Assembly: GCF_004360145.1 (NCBI RefSeq)
Contig: NZ_ML178712.1
Coordinates: forward strand, 124,001-188,000
Reading direction: 5' to 3'
Source: Aliiroseovarius marinus
GTDB lineage: Bacteria > Pseudomonadota > Alphaproteobacteria > Rhodobacterales > Rhodobacteraceae
DNA: 64,000 nucleotides
Every line of letters starts with the position of its first letter. The stretch's first letter is position 1. Shown here one piece after another: positions 25,521-34,308 of the stretch. The notes below the pieces were generated by a model. That model did not search any database. It worked only from the letters and a program-made list of their open reading frames with translations, and was not told the origin of the DNA. A program made the translations under genes and the position numbers.

Positions 25521-26431
25521 AAGGTCTCACTGTCCAAAGGATGCCATTGGGTATCGCTGCGTTCTTGGGGAGCCACGCGGTCCATACGTGACAGTCCCTC
25601 ATAGGGGGCATTTACCGCCTCAAATCTATTTGCTGTCAGATCTGCGACGACGCGTTCGGGATGATCAGGAGTTTTGCGTAAAAGGCATCCATCACGAGAG
25701 AATATAACATCACCCCGCCATGCATCTGCCCATTCAGTTTCTAACGGGATCGCACTTTCGGGATGGTGCAGTTCATGTGACAGCCACACCCAGTTACCAT
25801 TTGGCCCTGAACGACGCTGGCAAAGCCCGCGGGTCAGCGTGCGCTGCAACAACCACCCATCAGACACTGGCTTTTCCCAAACCCAAACACGCGCGGCCAG
25901 TCGGCCAAACTCTTGCTCTTCTCTTTGATCGACCAACGCCCAACCGTCGCGTCGCATCCAAGGCGTATCTACTGGCGACAGGCCCTGCATGTCCTGCGGA
26001 AAGGCTGGTATGCGTTTTAACCCATGCTCTTTCAACAAATCTTCACCACCGGGGACAGCGCGCGTCGCCCCAACCCAGAAACGGTGATTGTCCAGAAACA
26101 TCGCCCCGCCCTCGTCAAGATCGGGCGTGGGATAAAGCGCGAGGGCCGTGAAAAATGGTGGCTTCGAGATCGCAACGTATGATTGGGCTGTCCCGAGATT
26201 TGGGTCATGTGTCGCCGCGTTGTAAATCAGGTATCGACCTTCTGGCGTCAGATCGGCACCTTCTGTGTAGGCGCGATGCTTTAACCACTGCCCTTGCGTG
26301 ATCTTGTTCGTTTCCAGATCCCAAGTCAGCATCTGCACCTGTTTCGAAGGTCCGCGACGAAACACAACAGCCAACGATGCCTCCCGTGCGAGGATCGCGT
26401 GAACCCGTGGTGGAGGAGCGGGCGTCGTCAC
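25517..26431 (-). CDS. Unrecognised protein coupled to rsmE
   Basis: A 304-residue protein I do not recognise. It begins with GTG at 26431, overlapping the rsmE stop as GTGA, and ends with an ATGA overlap to the next gene. Translational coupling on both sides makes it clearly real. There is no signal peptide or membrane helix. Repeated Trp/Arg-rich strands (MLTWDLETNKITQGQWLKHR; LTPEGRYLIYNAAT; GNWVWLSHEL; WRGDVIFSRDGCLLRK) resemble beta-propeller or WD-like blades that print a value, but no repeat unit is certain. It is somewhat AT-richer (about 53% GC) than rsmE and gshA, hinting at insertion into an old operon. Confidence 0.7.
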   Translation of the reverse strand: MTTPAPPPRVHAILAREASLAVVFRRGPSKQVQMLTWDLETNKITQGQWLKHRAYTEGADLTPEGRYLIYNAATHDPNLGTAQSYVAISKPPFFTALALYPTPDLDEGGAMFLDNHRFWVGATRAVPGGEDLLKEHGLKRIPAFPQDMQGLSPVDTPWMRRDGWALVDQREEQEFGRLAARVWVWEKPVSDGWLLQRTLTRGLCQRRSGPNGNWVWLSHELHHPESAIPLETEWADAWRGDVIFSRDGCLLRKTPDHPERVVADLTANRFEAVNAPYEGLSRMDRVAPQERSDTQWHPLDSETL

Positions 26432-27153
26432 CCCCAATCCCCAAGCACTTGCTGCCACATGGTCATGGCGGCGACGGCGGCGGTGTCGGCGCGCAGGATG
26501 CGGGGGCCGAGGCTGACGGGGTGGGCATTTTCCATTGCGTGGAGGCGGGCGCGTTCGCGGTCGGAGAAGCCGCCTTCGGGGCCGATGAAGATGGCCCAGC
26601 GGTGACCGCTGGCGGCCGAAAGTGTCTCGGCAGCGCCGACCAATGCCTCGTCACAGAACATGATCTGGCGGTCGTCGGGCCATGCGTCCAGAAGCTTGTC
26701 CATACGCATCAGGTCCACGACCTCGGGCACATAGGTGCCGCCGCATTGCTCGGCCGCCTCGACAGCGTGGGCTTGCAAGCGGTCGCGGCGGATGCGTTCG
26801 GAGTTGGTGAACTCGGTTGACATGGGCTGGATCAAGGCGGCGCCCATCTCGGCGGCTTTCTCGACGATGAAATCGGTGCGGGCTTTCTTGATCGGCGCAA
26901 AGCACAGCCACAGGTCAGGAGGCATGTGCAACGGGCGGGATTGTTCAAGACACTCCAGCACACCCTTGCGCTTGCCGGCCTCAATCACGCGGGCGGGGTA
27001 TTCGCCGTCTCGCCCGTTGAACAGCGCCACAAGATCGCCTTCGCCCAGCCGCATCACCCCAAAAAGGTAATGTGCCTGATCGCGATCCAGCGAAACGGTT
27101 TGCCCCTGACCCAAGGGGTGATCTACATAGAGCCTGACTTTTGCCTGTTTCAT
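26428..27153 (-). CDS. rsmE: 16S rRNA (uracil(1498)-N3)-methyltransferase
   Basis: SPOUT-class methyltransferase that methylates U1498 of 16S rRNA. The 241-residue protein has an N-terminal PUA-like part (VRLYVDHPLGQGQTVSLDRDQAHYLFGVMRLGEGD). The SAM knot is AIFIGPEGGFSDRER, then VSLGPRILRADTAAVAAM. It starts divergently from ubiA with a spacer of only 11 bases, so the two promoters overlap or lie in each other's coding region. It heads the rsmE-(two unknown genes)-gshA unit. Confidence 0.95.
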   Translation of the reverse strand: MKQAKVRLYVDHPLGQGQTVSLDRDQAHYLFGVMRLGEGDLVALFNGRDGEYPARVIEAGKRKGVLECLEQSRPLHMPPDLWLCFAPIKKARTDFIVEKAAEMGAALIQPMSTEFTNSERIRRDRLQAHAVEAAEQCGGTYVPEVVDLMRMDKLLDAWPDDRQIMFCDEALVGAAETLSAASGHRWAIFIGPEGGFSDRERARLHAMENAHPVSLGPRILRADTAAVAAMTMWQQVLGDWG

Positions 27154-27164
27154 GAGGGAAATCT

Positions 27165-28133
27165 ATGACCCCGAACACCGATTTGCCAGACCAGAATGGA
27201 CAGGTTTCTGATGCCTATACGGGCAATTGGGTGGATCACCGTGCGCCCGCGTGGTCGCGGCCCTATCTGCGCCTTAGCCGCGCGGATCGTCCGATTGGCA
27301 CGTGGCTTCTGCTGATCCCCTGCTGGTGGAGCCTGCTTTTGGCCACCGCAAGCACCGGCCGCTTTGGCTGGTATGACGCATGGATCATGCTGGGCTGCGC
27401 GATCGGAGCTTTCCTGATGCGTGGGGCGGGGTGTACGTGGAATGACATCACCGACCGTGATTTCGACGGCAAGGTCGAGCGCACGAAAAGCCGCCCGATC
27501 CCCTCGGGTCAGGTCACGGTGAAACAAGCGTTGGTGTGGATGGGCGTTCAGGCGCTGATTTCCTTCGCCATCCTTCTGACCTTCAACTGGACCACAATTC
27601 TGCTGGGTGTCGCGGCCCTGCTGCCCGTGGCAATCTATCCATTTGCCAAGCGCTTCACATGGTGGCCGCAGGTCTTCCTTGGCATCGCGTTCAACTGGGG
27701 CGCATTTGTGGGGTGGGTTGCGCATACCGGATCGCTCAGCTTCGCGCCTGTCGCGCTTTATGCCGCTGGGATCGCGTGGACGCTGTTTTATGACACGATC
27801 TATGCCTATCAGGACACGGAAGACGACGCGCTGATCGGCGTGAAATCCACCGCACGCCTATTTGGCGAAAACAGCCGCGCATGGCTGCGGTTGTTCCTGA
27901 TTGCCACCGTCGCGCTGACCGCCCTTGCGATCATTCTGGCACTGCCCCCCAGCGCAAACGTGCTGTCTCTGGTCATCGCGCTGGGTGGCGCGTGGTTCAT
28001 GGGGTGGCATCTGGCATGGCAACTGCGCTCGCTGGACACGGACAGCCCGGAAAACTGTCTAAAACTGTTCCGATCCAACCGTGATACGGGGCTTATTCTT
28101 GTGCTGTTTCTTGCCGCAAGCCAAATCGTATGA
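27165..28133 (+). CDS. ubiA: 4-hydroxybenzoate polyprenyltransferase
   Basis: Integral-membrane prenyltransferase of ubiquinone synthesis, joining a polyprenyl chain to 4-hydroxybenzoate. The 322-residue protein has about eight membrane helices and both Asp-rich Mg/diphosphate motifs (NDITDRDFD and YDTIYAYQD). The RPIPSG segment lies between the first motif and the next helix. AGGGAAATCT precedes the ATG at 27165. The N-terminal about 35 residues are a hydrophilic extension typical of Rhodobacteraceae UbiA. Divergent from rsmE. Confidence 0.96.
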   Translation: MTPNTDLPDQNGQVSDAYTGNWVDHRAPAWSRPYLRLSRADRPIGTWLLLIPCWWSLLLATASTGRFGWYDAWIMLGCAIGAFLMRGAGCTWNDITDRDFDGKVERTKSRPIPSGQVTVKQALVWMGVQALISFAILLTFNWTTILLGVAALLPVAIYPFAKRFTWWPQVFLGIAFNWGAFVGWVAHTGSLSFAPVALYAAGIAWTLFYDTIYAYQDTEDDALIGVKSTARLFGENSRAWLRLFLIATVALTALAIILALPPSANVLSLVIALGGAWFMGWHLAWQLRSLDTDSPENCLKLFRSNRDTGLILVLFLAASQIV

Positions 28134-28197
28134 TTGCACCCTGCCCCCTGACCCCATAATAAACTAAAAACCAAAGAAATCACGGACCTGAATACGT

Positions 28198-30258
28198 ATG
28201 CGCCCCTCGCAATTTCTTATGGCCTCGGCCTCGCTTGTTGTTGGCGCTTTTCTGGCCCTGTTTGCGGCCATCCTTTCGGTCAATGCCATCGAAAGCTTTT
28301 CAGAAGAAGCCGTGCAGGATGCGCTGACCCTGCGCGGGCATGAATGGGCGCAGGTTCAATCCGATGGTCTGCAGGTCGTTCTGTCAGGAAATGCGCCCAG
28401 CGAAGCCATGCGGTTTCGCGCGCTGTCCATCGCCGGGGGCGAGGTCGACGCGGCCCGCGTGATCGACAACATGACCATTCCGGAAGCCGAGATCGTGGCC
28501 CCACCCCGTTTCTCGATCGAGGTGCTGCGCAACAACTCGGGCATCTCGATGATCGGCCTGATCCCCACGCAATCGGACCGCGAAGCTCTGGTGGACGAAG
28601 TGGGCAACATTGCCGGCAAGGCCGAGGTCACGGACCTTTTAGAGGTCGCCGACTATCCCATCCCCGCCAACTGGGACACGACGCTGGACTTCGCGCTCTA
28701 TGCGCTGAAACAGCTGCCGCGCTCGAAAATCTCGATGGATGCGGACAAAGTGTCGATCACCGCCGTGGCCGACAGCGCAGAAGAGCAGCAAGACTGGGCC
28801 CGCCTTCTGAAGCGCAAGGCGCCACGCTCGATCCTTCTGTCGCTTGATATTTCCGCCCCACGCCCGGTGATCACGCCATTCACGCTGCGCTTCCTGATCG
28901 ACGACGAAGGCGCGCGGTTTGACGCCTGTTCTGCGCATGACGCCATAGGACGCGCCAAGATTATCTCGGCCGCGACCGAGGCAGGCCTTGAAGGGGTGAC
29001 CAACTGCATCATCGGGCTGGGCGTACCGTCTCCAGATTGGGCCGATGCGGCCGAAATGGGGATCAACGCGGTCGCGGCCCTTGGCGGCGGTTCGGTTACC
29101 TTCTCGGATGCCGATGTCACTCTGGTCGCGCTGGACACCACGCCGCAAGCCACCTTCGACCGCGTGGTGGGCGAGCTGGAAAGCAACCTGCCGGACCTCT
29201 ATTCGCTGCACTCGGTCCTGCCAGAACCCGTCAAGATCGACGGCACCGGCGAAGGCGAGGCGACGCCCGAGTTCGTCGCGACCCTTAGCCCCGAAGGACA
29301 GGTGCAACTGCGCGGCCGCCTGTCGGACGAAGCCTTGCGCAGCGCGGCAGAAAGCTTTGCCCGCGCCAAGTTCGGCTCGACCGCCGTTTATCCAGCCACC
29401 CGCCTTGACCCCGACCTGCCCAGCAACTGGCCCACCCGCGTTTTGGCCGGGCTTGAGGCCCTGTCGCTGGTCCACAGCGGCGTGATCGTCGTACAGCCCG
29501 ACATCGTGGACATTCGTGGGCGCACCGGGGACCCGGAAGTCGCGTCGGAAATCTCGCGCCTGTTGGGCGAGAAACTTGGGGCGTCGGAAAACTTTCAGGT
29601 CAATGTTACCTATGAAGAAAGCCTAAACCCGACCCTAAACCTGCCCACTCCGGAAGAATGCGCAGCGAACATCAATGCCGTTCTGGCCGAGAAGAAAATC
29701 ACCTTCGCGCCCAGTTCGGCCAATATCGAAGCCTCAGCTGCCGAGACCGTCGACAAGATCGCCGAGATCATGCGCGACTGCTCGGACGTGCGGATGGAGA
29801 TCGCTGGCTATACCGATAGCCAAGGCCGCGAGGAAATGAACCTTGCCCTGTCGCAAAACCGTGCGCAGGCCGTCCTGTCAGCGCTTCTGTCGCGCCGGAT
29901 CCTGACCTCGAACCTGTCGGCTGTCGGTTATGGCGAGGAAAACCCGATCGCTGACAACGGAACCGAGGAAGGCCGCGAAGCCAACCGCCGGATCGAGTTC
30001 CGCCTGTTGGAAGGTGTATCGGACGTGGAAGATACGCCTGCAGAGGCCGAAGCTGCTCCTGAAACCGCAGAGGCGCCGGCTGAAGACACTGCTGCGGACG
30101 ACACCGCACCCGCCGTTTCCGAAACGGCCGAAGCCGACGCACCGGACGCGATCGAAACAGTAACACCTGAAGACGCCGCCGCGCCGCCCTATAGTGGCCC
30201 CGAAGTCTTCGCCCCCGATGCAGACGACCCACGTCCGGCCCCGCGCCCGGAACGCTGA
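28198..30258 (+). CDS. Large OmpA-family envelope protein
   Basis: A 686-residue protein with an N-terminal signal-anchor (FLMASASLVVGAFLALFAAILSVNAI, residues 5-30). A long periplasmic region contains BON-like repeats (GHEWAQVQSDGLQVVLSGNAPSEAMRFRAL and later similar units). The OmpA C-terminal peptidoglycan-binding domain covers about residues 480-610, with ITFAPSSANIEASAAETVDKIAEIM, IAGYTDSQGREEMNLALSQNRAQAV and ANRRIEF. An acidic, Ala/Glu/Pro-rich tail of about 75 residues ends the protein. It likely links the membrane to the cell wall. The next gene follows after 22 bases and is probably co-transcribed. Confidence 0.88.
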   Translation: MRPSQFLMASASLVVGAFLALFAAILSVNAIESFSEEAVQDALTLRGHEWAQVQSDGLQVVLSGNAPSEAMRFRALSIAGGEVDAARVIDNMTIPEAEIVAPPRFSIEVLRNNSGISMIGLIPTQSDREALVDEVGNIAGKAEVTDLLEVADYPIPANWDTTLDFALYALKQLPRSKISMDADKVSITAVADSAEEQQDWARLLKRKAPRSILLSLDISAPRPVITPFTLRFLIDDEGARFDACSAHDAIGRAKIISAATEAGLEGVTNCIIGLGVPSPDWADAAEMGINAVAALGGGSVTFSDADVTLVALDTTPQATFDRVVGELESNLPDLYSLHSVLPEPVKIDGTGEGEATPEFVATLSPEGQVQLRGRLSDEALRSAAESFARAKFGSTAVYPATRLDPDLPSNWPTRVLAGLEALSLVHSGVIVVQPDIVDIRGRTGDPEVASEISRLLGEKLGASENFQVNVTYEESLNPTLNLPTPEECAANINAVLAEKKITFAPSSANIEASAAETVDKIAEIMRDCSDVRMEIAGYTDSQGREEMNLALSQNRAQAVLSALLSRRILTSNLSAVGYGEENPIADNGTEEGREANRRIEFRLLEGVSDVEDTPAEAEAAPETAEAPAEDTAADDTAPAVSETAEADAPDAIETVTPEDAAAPPYSGPEVFAPDADDPRPAPRPER

Positions 30259-30280
30259 TTGACACGGAAGGACAGCCCCG

Positions 30281-30607
30281 ATGAACAGAACCGAGTTTAT
30301 CATCGTCACCGCCATTATTCTTTTCGTGGCCTTCGTACTGGGATGGTTTGCCCATTGGCTGATCCACCGCTTCGTGCAAGTGCCTGGCAGCGAGATGAGC
30401 GAGCTGGATAAGATGGCGCAAGCCTTGCACGACGCGGAAGAAACCCGCGACGAGGCGATCACCTATCTGCAATCGCGCGAGGCCGAGATGGCCAACCAAC
30501 TCTATCAGACTGAGGCCGAGCTGCGCGCCGCGATGGACGGTTTGCGCGATGCCCGCCACGAGGCGGAAGAGCTGCGCGCGTATATCGAACGCACGCAGCA
30601 GGCTTAA
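30281..30607 (+). CDS. Membrane-anchored coiled-coil protein
   Basis: A 108-residue protein with one N-terminal membrane helix (FIIVTAIILFVAFVLGWFAHWLI, residues 6-28) and a long heptad-patterned helix to the end. The helix runs ELDKMAQALHDAEETRDEAITYLQ and AELRAAMDGLRDARHEAEEL. GGAAGG precedes the ATG. It follows the OmpA-family gene by 22 bases, so it is a likely partner in envelope organisation. No enzymatic feature. Convergent with the flavin oxidoreductase gene, 2 bases away. Confidence 0.8.
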   Translation: MNRTEFIIVTAIILFVAFVLGWFAHWLIHRFVQVPGSEMSELDKMAQALHDAEETRDEAITYLQSREAEMANQLYQTEAELRAAMDGLRDARHEAEELRAYIERTQQA

Positions 30608-30609
30608 TC

Positions 30610-32655
30610 TTACAGGTCTTTCACCAAGCGAAGGGCGTCATAGATGGCAGCATGCGTATTGCGTGCCGACACCGCGTCGCCAATGCGGAACAACTGGAAT
30701 TGCCCGTCTGGATTGGTGTTGATGGTTTGCGGACGGCCCTCGATCAGCGCGTTGTGGTCCATTTCACCCCGGTTGGATGAGAGCTCTTTCAGGTCGAAAT
30801 ACAGCTCATCCATCGGCATGGTGCCATAGTTCACCACCACCTGATCGTAAGTGGCTTCGCGGGTGAACTCGGAATAATCCGTCCCCAGCGTGACCGTCAG
30901 GCGATTGCCGTCGCGCGCGATATCCTTCAGGCGTTCGGTTACGGTGAACCGCACGCCCTTGGGCTGCAGCGAGCGCATATAGGGCACTAGGTTCATGGCC
31001 ATGATGTCCGGGGCGAACATGCGATCGGGGGTCATCACCTCGACATTCGCGCCAGCTTCGGCAGCGATCTCGGCCGCTTGCAACGCCGGATGGTCGCCGC
31101 TTTCGTCATAGATCAGCACATCGCCTGCACATTTCACATCCCCCGCAATCACATCCCAGGCACTGACGGCCAGATCCTGTTCGCCTTTGGTTTCGAACAG
31201 TTCAAGGTTCGGCAGACCGCCGGTGGCAACGATCACCACGTCGGGGTTCAAAGCGGTCACGTCATCGGCCTCGGCCCATGTGTTGAAATGGAACGTCACG
31301 TCCCGCGCCGCACATTGCGCCATACGCCAGTCGATGATGCCGATCATCTCGCGCCGCCGCGGAGTTTGCGCGGTCAGGCGCACCTGTCCACCGGGATCGG
31401 GCTGTGCTTCAAAGACGGTCACGTCATGGCCACGCTCGGCAGCCACACGGGCCGCTTCAAGCCCCGCAGGCCCAGCGCCCACGACCACAACCTTGCGCGG
31501 GGTCTCTGCAGCGGCAATCTCGTGCGGCATGGTCAACTCACGCCCGGTGGCGGCGTTATGGACGCACAGCGCATCCCCCGCCTGATAAATCCGGTCGAGA
31601 CAGTAGGTCGCGCCAACACAGGGGCGAATATCTTCTTCCCGCCCTTCGATGATTTTCTTCACGATATGCGGATCGGCCATATGCGCGCGCGTCATGCCAA
31701 CCATGTCCAACTGCCCAGTGGACACCGCATGACGCGCGGTCGCGACATCTGGAATACGAGCGGCATGGAAGGTGGGCATCCCAACCTCTTTGCGGACCCG
31801 CCCCGCGAAATCCAAATGCGGAGACGCAGGCGCACCCTGAATAGGGATCATATCCGTCATCGCAGGATCCGTATGAATGCGGCCCCGGTTGATGTTCAGA
31901 TAATCCACATGCCCGCAATCGCGCAGCATCCGGGCAATTTCCAGCCCCATTTCAGGATCAATCCCGCCGGTTTCAACTTCGTCCGGCGCAAAGCGAACGC
32001 CCACGATGAACTCACGCCCCACACGGTCGCGCACGGCTTCAATGATATCCATCGTTAGTTTCATCCGCCCAGCAAGGTCGCCGCCATAGGGGCCGTCCAG
32101 CCGGTTGGTCAGAGGCGAAATGAACTGGTCCAGCAAATGCCCGTGGGTCATCACCTCGACCCCGTCCATGCCGCCCTCTTTCATCCGCTCGGCCGCGTCC
32201 GCGAAGTCCGAGATGATCCGCGAGATGTCCCAATCCTCGGCCATTTTCGGAAAGGCGCGGTGGGCAGGTTCGCGGTGGGGGGTCGAGCACACTGGCGGCA
32301 ACCAATCGCCCTTGTTCCAGCCCGTGCGCCGCCCCAGATGGGTCAGCTGGATCATGCAGGCCGCACCATGTTCGTGCACCGCGTCCGTCAGGTTCCTGAT
32401 CCACGGCACAACCTCGTCCTTGTAGGCGAGGATGTTGTTGAACACAGGCGGGCTGTCCTTGGACACCGCCGCCGAGCCTGCCGTCATGGTCATCGCCACA
32501 CCCGCCTTGGCGCGCTCGGCATGATAGGCGGCATAGCGCGCCTTTGGCATCCCATCCTCGGGATAGGCGGGCTCGTGACTGGTGGTCATGATCCGGTTTC
32601 TCAGGGTCAGATGCCCCAGTTGATACGGCTGCAAAAGTGGATCGTTTGACATCAT
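30610..32655 (-). CDS. TMADH/DgcA-type NADH:flavin oxidoreductase
   Basis: A 681-residue flavoprotein of the old-yellow-enzyme/trimethylamine-dehydrogenase class, which oxidatively removes methyl or related groups from amines or reduces enoates. The N-terminal FMN TIM barrel (LGHLTLRNRIMTTSHEPAYPEDGMP; GRRTGWNKGDWLPP) is followed by a [4Fe-4S] segment (RPCVGATYCL...ALCVHNAATGRE). A C-terminal NAD(P)/FAD region follows, with KVVVVGAGPAGLEAARVAAERGHDVTVFE. Relatives include dimethylglycine (DgcA) and N-methylproline demethylases. The ATG at 32655 has GAGGAAG upstream and lies 7 bases after the MttB-like gene. A longer in-frame reading to 32943 is rejected. Substrate unknown. Confidence 0.88.
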   Translation of the reverse strand: MMSNDPLLQPYQLGHLTLRNRIMTTSHEPAYPEDGMPKARYAAYHAERAKAGVAMTMTAGSAAVSKDSPPVFNNILAYKDEVVPWIRNLTDAVHEHGAACMIQLTHLGRRTGWNKGDWLPPVCSTPHREPAHRAFPKMAEDWDISRIISDFADAAERMKEGGMDGVEVMTHGHLLDQFISPLTNRLDGPYGGDLAGRMKLTMDIIEAVRDRVGREFIVGVRFAPDEVETGGIDPEMGLEIARMLRDCGHVDYLNINRGRIHTDPAMTDMIPIQGAPASPHLDFAGRVRKEVGMPTFHAARIPDVATARHAVSTGQLDMVGMTRAHMADPHIVKKIIEGREEDIRPCVGATYCLDRIYQAGDALCVHNAATGRELTMPHEIAAAETPRKVVVVGAGPAGLEAARVAAERGHDVTVFEAQPDPGGQVRLTAQTPRRREMIGIIDWRMAQCAARDVTFHFNTWAEADDVTALNPDVVIVATGGLPNLELFETKGEQDLAVSAWDVIAGDVKCAGDVLIYDESGDHPALQAAEIAAEAGANVEVMTPDRMFAPDIMAMNLVPYMRSLQPKGVRFTVTERLKDIARDGNRLTVTLGTDYSEFTREATYDQVVVNYGTMPMDELYFDLKELSSNRGEMDHNALIEGRPQTINTNPDGQFQLFRIGDAVSARNTHAAIYDALRLVKDL

Positions 32656-32662
32656 CTTCCTC

Positions 32663-34222
32663 TTAGTACCAAGCGTCTTCCATCGAGGCTTTCTTGCGCG
32701 CGATAAAGTCCTGCAAAGCCTCGTCTGTGGCTTCATCAATCGCCGGCGCCTCATAAGCCGCCAACTGCGCTTTCCAACGCTGGTTAGCGCGGGTCGCCAT
32801 GTCGATCTCGCCCTGCTCGTCCCATGTCTCCCACGGCTGGTTGTCGTCCAGCGCGCTGTCGTAATAGGCCGTCTTATAGTGGCGCATCGTGTGTGCGGTC
32901 GAAAACAGGTGCTCGCCCGGCCCTTGTTCGGCCAAGGCATCAAAGCCCAGCGTATCCTCGTTCACCACAACCCCATCGTAATAAGAATGCAGCGCGCCAC
33001 AGAGGTCCAGATCCAGCATGAATTTCTCGTAGGACATGGACAGAAGCCCATCGAGGAACCCGGCCGAGTGCAAAAGGAAGTTCGCGCCACACTGCACCGC
33101 CGACATCATCGACATCATCGCCTGCTGCATTGCCTGCGCATCCGGCAGTTTCGAGGTCGAGAAGTTCCCCGCACAGCGCAGGGGCAGGTTCAGGCGGCGT
33201 GCCAGCTGGCCATAGACCAGACTGCCCACCGCAGGTTCTGCCGTGCCGAATGTGGGCGAGCCCGAGCGCAGCGACATCGAGCTGAGGAAGCTCGCCAGCA
33301 CCACCGGCGCGCCCGGACGTTCCAGCTGCGCCACCGCGCAGGACACCATGCTTTCCGCCAGACATTGCGCGATGGACCCCGCCATCGTCAGGGGTGACAC
33401 CGCGCCACCCAGTAGGAACGGTAGGTGAATCGATCCCTGCCCCGCGCGGGCGTATTCGCGAATGCCCTGCGTGGTGATCCCATCCAGCACCAAAGGGCTG
33501 GTGGTGTTGAAGTTGCCCATGATGACGCAGTTTTGATCGACGAATTCCGCGCCGAACAACACGCGGCACATCTCGACACTGTCAGCGGCACGTTCGGGTG
33601 CTGTGATCGAGCCTAGGAAGGGCCGGTCGGAATAGCGCATATGGGCGTAGACCATGTCCAGATGGCGCTTGTTTACCGGCACATCCGTGGGTTCGCACAC
33701 GGTGCCGCCGGAATGGTGCAGCCACGGGCTGGCCTGTCCCAGCTTCACGAAGTTCTGGAAGTCCTCAAGCGTGCCATAGCGGCGACCCTTGTCCAGATCC
33801 ATCACGAAGGGGCTACCATAGGACGGCGCGAAGACCACATTGTCGCCGCCGATCTGAACATTGTTGGCCGGGTTGCGGGCGTGCTGTGTGAAGACGCCCG
33901 GCGCCGTCTTCAGGATCTCACGGATCATGCCCGGCGCGAACTTGATGTTCCAGCGGGTATCGTCAAGCTGCGTGACCTCGCCACCTGCCTTACGGAACAT
34001 CTCGACGGTCTCGGGATCATCGCGAAACTCGATGCCGATCTCGGCCATGATGCGGTCGGCGGTCGCCTCGATCTGGCTCAGCGCCTCTTCCCCCAGAATG
34101 TCATAGGTGGGGATGCCGCGCTTGATATAGGGCCGCTCCAGATGCGGGTTCTGCCCCGGCGCACCATCACGTGCCTGCCGCTTGCCACGGCTGCGCCGCC
34201 GTCCTGTGCTTAGCTCGCCCAT
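32663..34222 (-). CDS. MttB-superfamily methyltransferase without pyrrolysine
   Basis: A 519-residue member of the trimethylamine methyltransferase (MttB/MtgB) superfamily, which moves methyl groups from quaternary or tertiary amines to a corrinoid protein. Family blocks are IEFRDDPETVEMFRKAGGEV, FAPSYGSPFVMD, and the barrel segments FNTTSPLVLDGI and PFLLGGAVSPLTMAGSIAQ. The frame has no internal TAG, so it is the non-pyrrolysine type typified by glycine-betaine methyltransferase. The start at 34222 is chosen because AAGGAGG lies 6 bases upstream. No corrinoid protein, methyl acceptor or activase gene lies in the window. Transcribed with the flavin oxidoreductase and opposite to the TetR gene. 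Confidence 0.87.
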   Translation of the reverse strand: MGELSTGRRRSRGKRQARDGAPGQNPHLERPYIKRGIPTYDILGEEALSQIEATADRIMAEIGIEFRDDPETVEMFRKAGGEVTQLDDTRWNIKFAPGMIREILKTAPGVFTQHARNPANNVQIGGDNVVFAPSYGSPFVMDLDKGRRYGTLEDFQNFVKLGQASPWLHHSGGTVCEPTDVPVNKRHLDMVYAHMRYSDRPFLGSITAPERAADSVEMCRVLFGAEFVDQNCVIMGNFNTTSPLVLDGITTQGIREYARAGQGSIHLPFLLGGAVSPLTMAGSIAQCLAESMVSCAVAQLERPGAPVVLASFLSSMSLRSGSPTFGTAEPAVGSLVYGQLARRLNLPLRCAGNFSTSKLPDAQAMQQAMMSMMSAVQCGANFLLHSAGFLDGLLSMSYEKFMLDLDLCGALHSYYDGVVVNEDTLGFDALAEQGPGEHLFSTAHTMRHYKTAYYDSALDDNQPWETWDEQGEIDMATRANQRWKAQLAAYEAPAIDEATDEALQDFIARKKASMEDAWY

Positions 34223-34251
34223 CACATCCTCCTTCGTCATGAGTCGCATAA

Positions 34252-34267
34252 TTGACATAAGTGGCAA
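34252..34267. promoter_or_regulatory. Operator 1 (degenerate palindrome) in the tetR-mttB spacer
   Basis: TTGACATAAGTGGCAA matches the perfect operator at 34273-34288 at 13 of 16 positions. The centres are 21 bases apart, two helical turns, which suits cooperative binding of two TetR dimers on one DNA face. Confidence 0.6.
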
Positions 34268-34272
34268 CTGAT

Positions 34273-34288
34273 TTGACACACGTGTCAA
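34273..34288. promoter_or_regulatory. Operator 2 (perfect palindrome) in the tetR-mttB spacer
   Basis: TTGACAC-AC-GTGTCAA is an exact 7-2-7 inverted repeat of the length usual for TetR-family operators. It overlaps the predicted -35 of the tetR promoter and lies in the divergent promoter region, so it probably mediates autoregulation and control of the methyltransferase operon. Confidence 0.7.
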
Positions 34289-34300
34289 GTCGCCTATGAT
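34273..34300 (+). promoter_or_regulatory. Predicted sigma-70 promoter of the tetR gene
   Basis: TTGACA (34273-34278) and TATGAT (34295-34300) are separated by 16 bases. Transcription would start within a base or two of the ATG at 34309, implying a leaderless or nearly leaderless mRNA. The -35 is embedded in the palindromic operator. Confidence 0.6.
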
Positions 34301-34308
34301 CCGGGATT

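Noticed and set aside
32663-34222. Possible pyrrolysine-containing methyltransferase
   Set aside because: The frame has no in-frame TAG, so no pyrrolysine insertion is needed.
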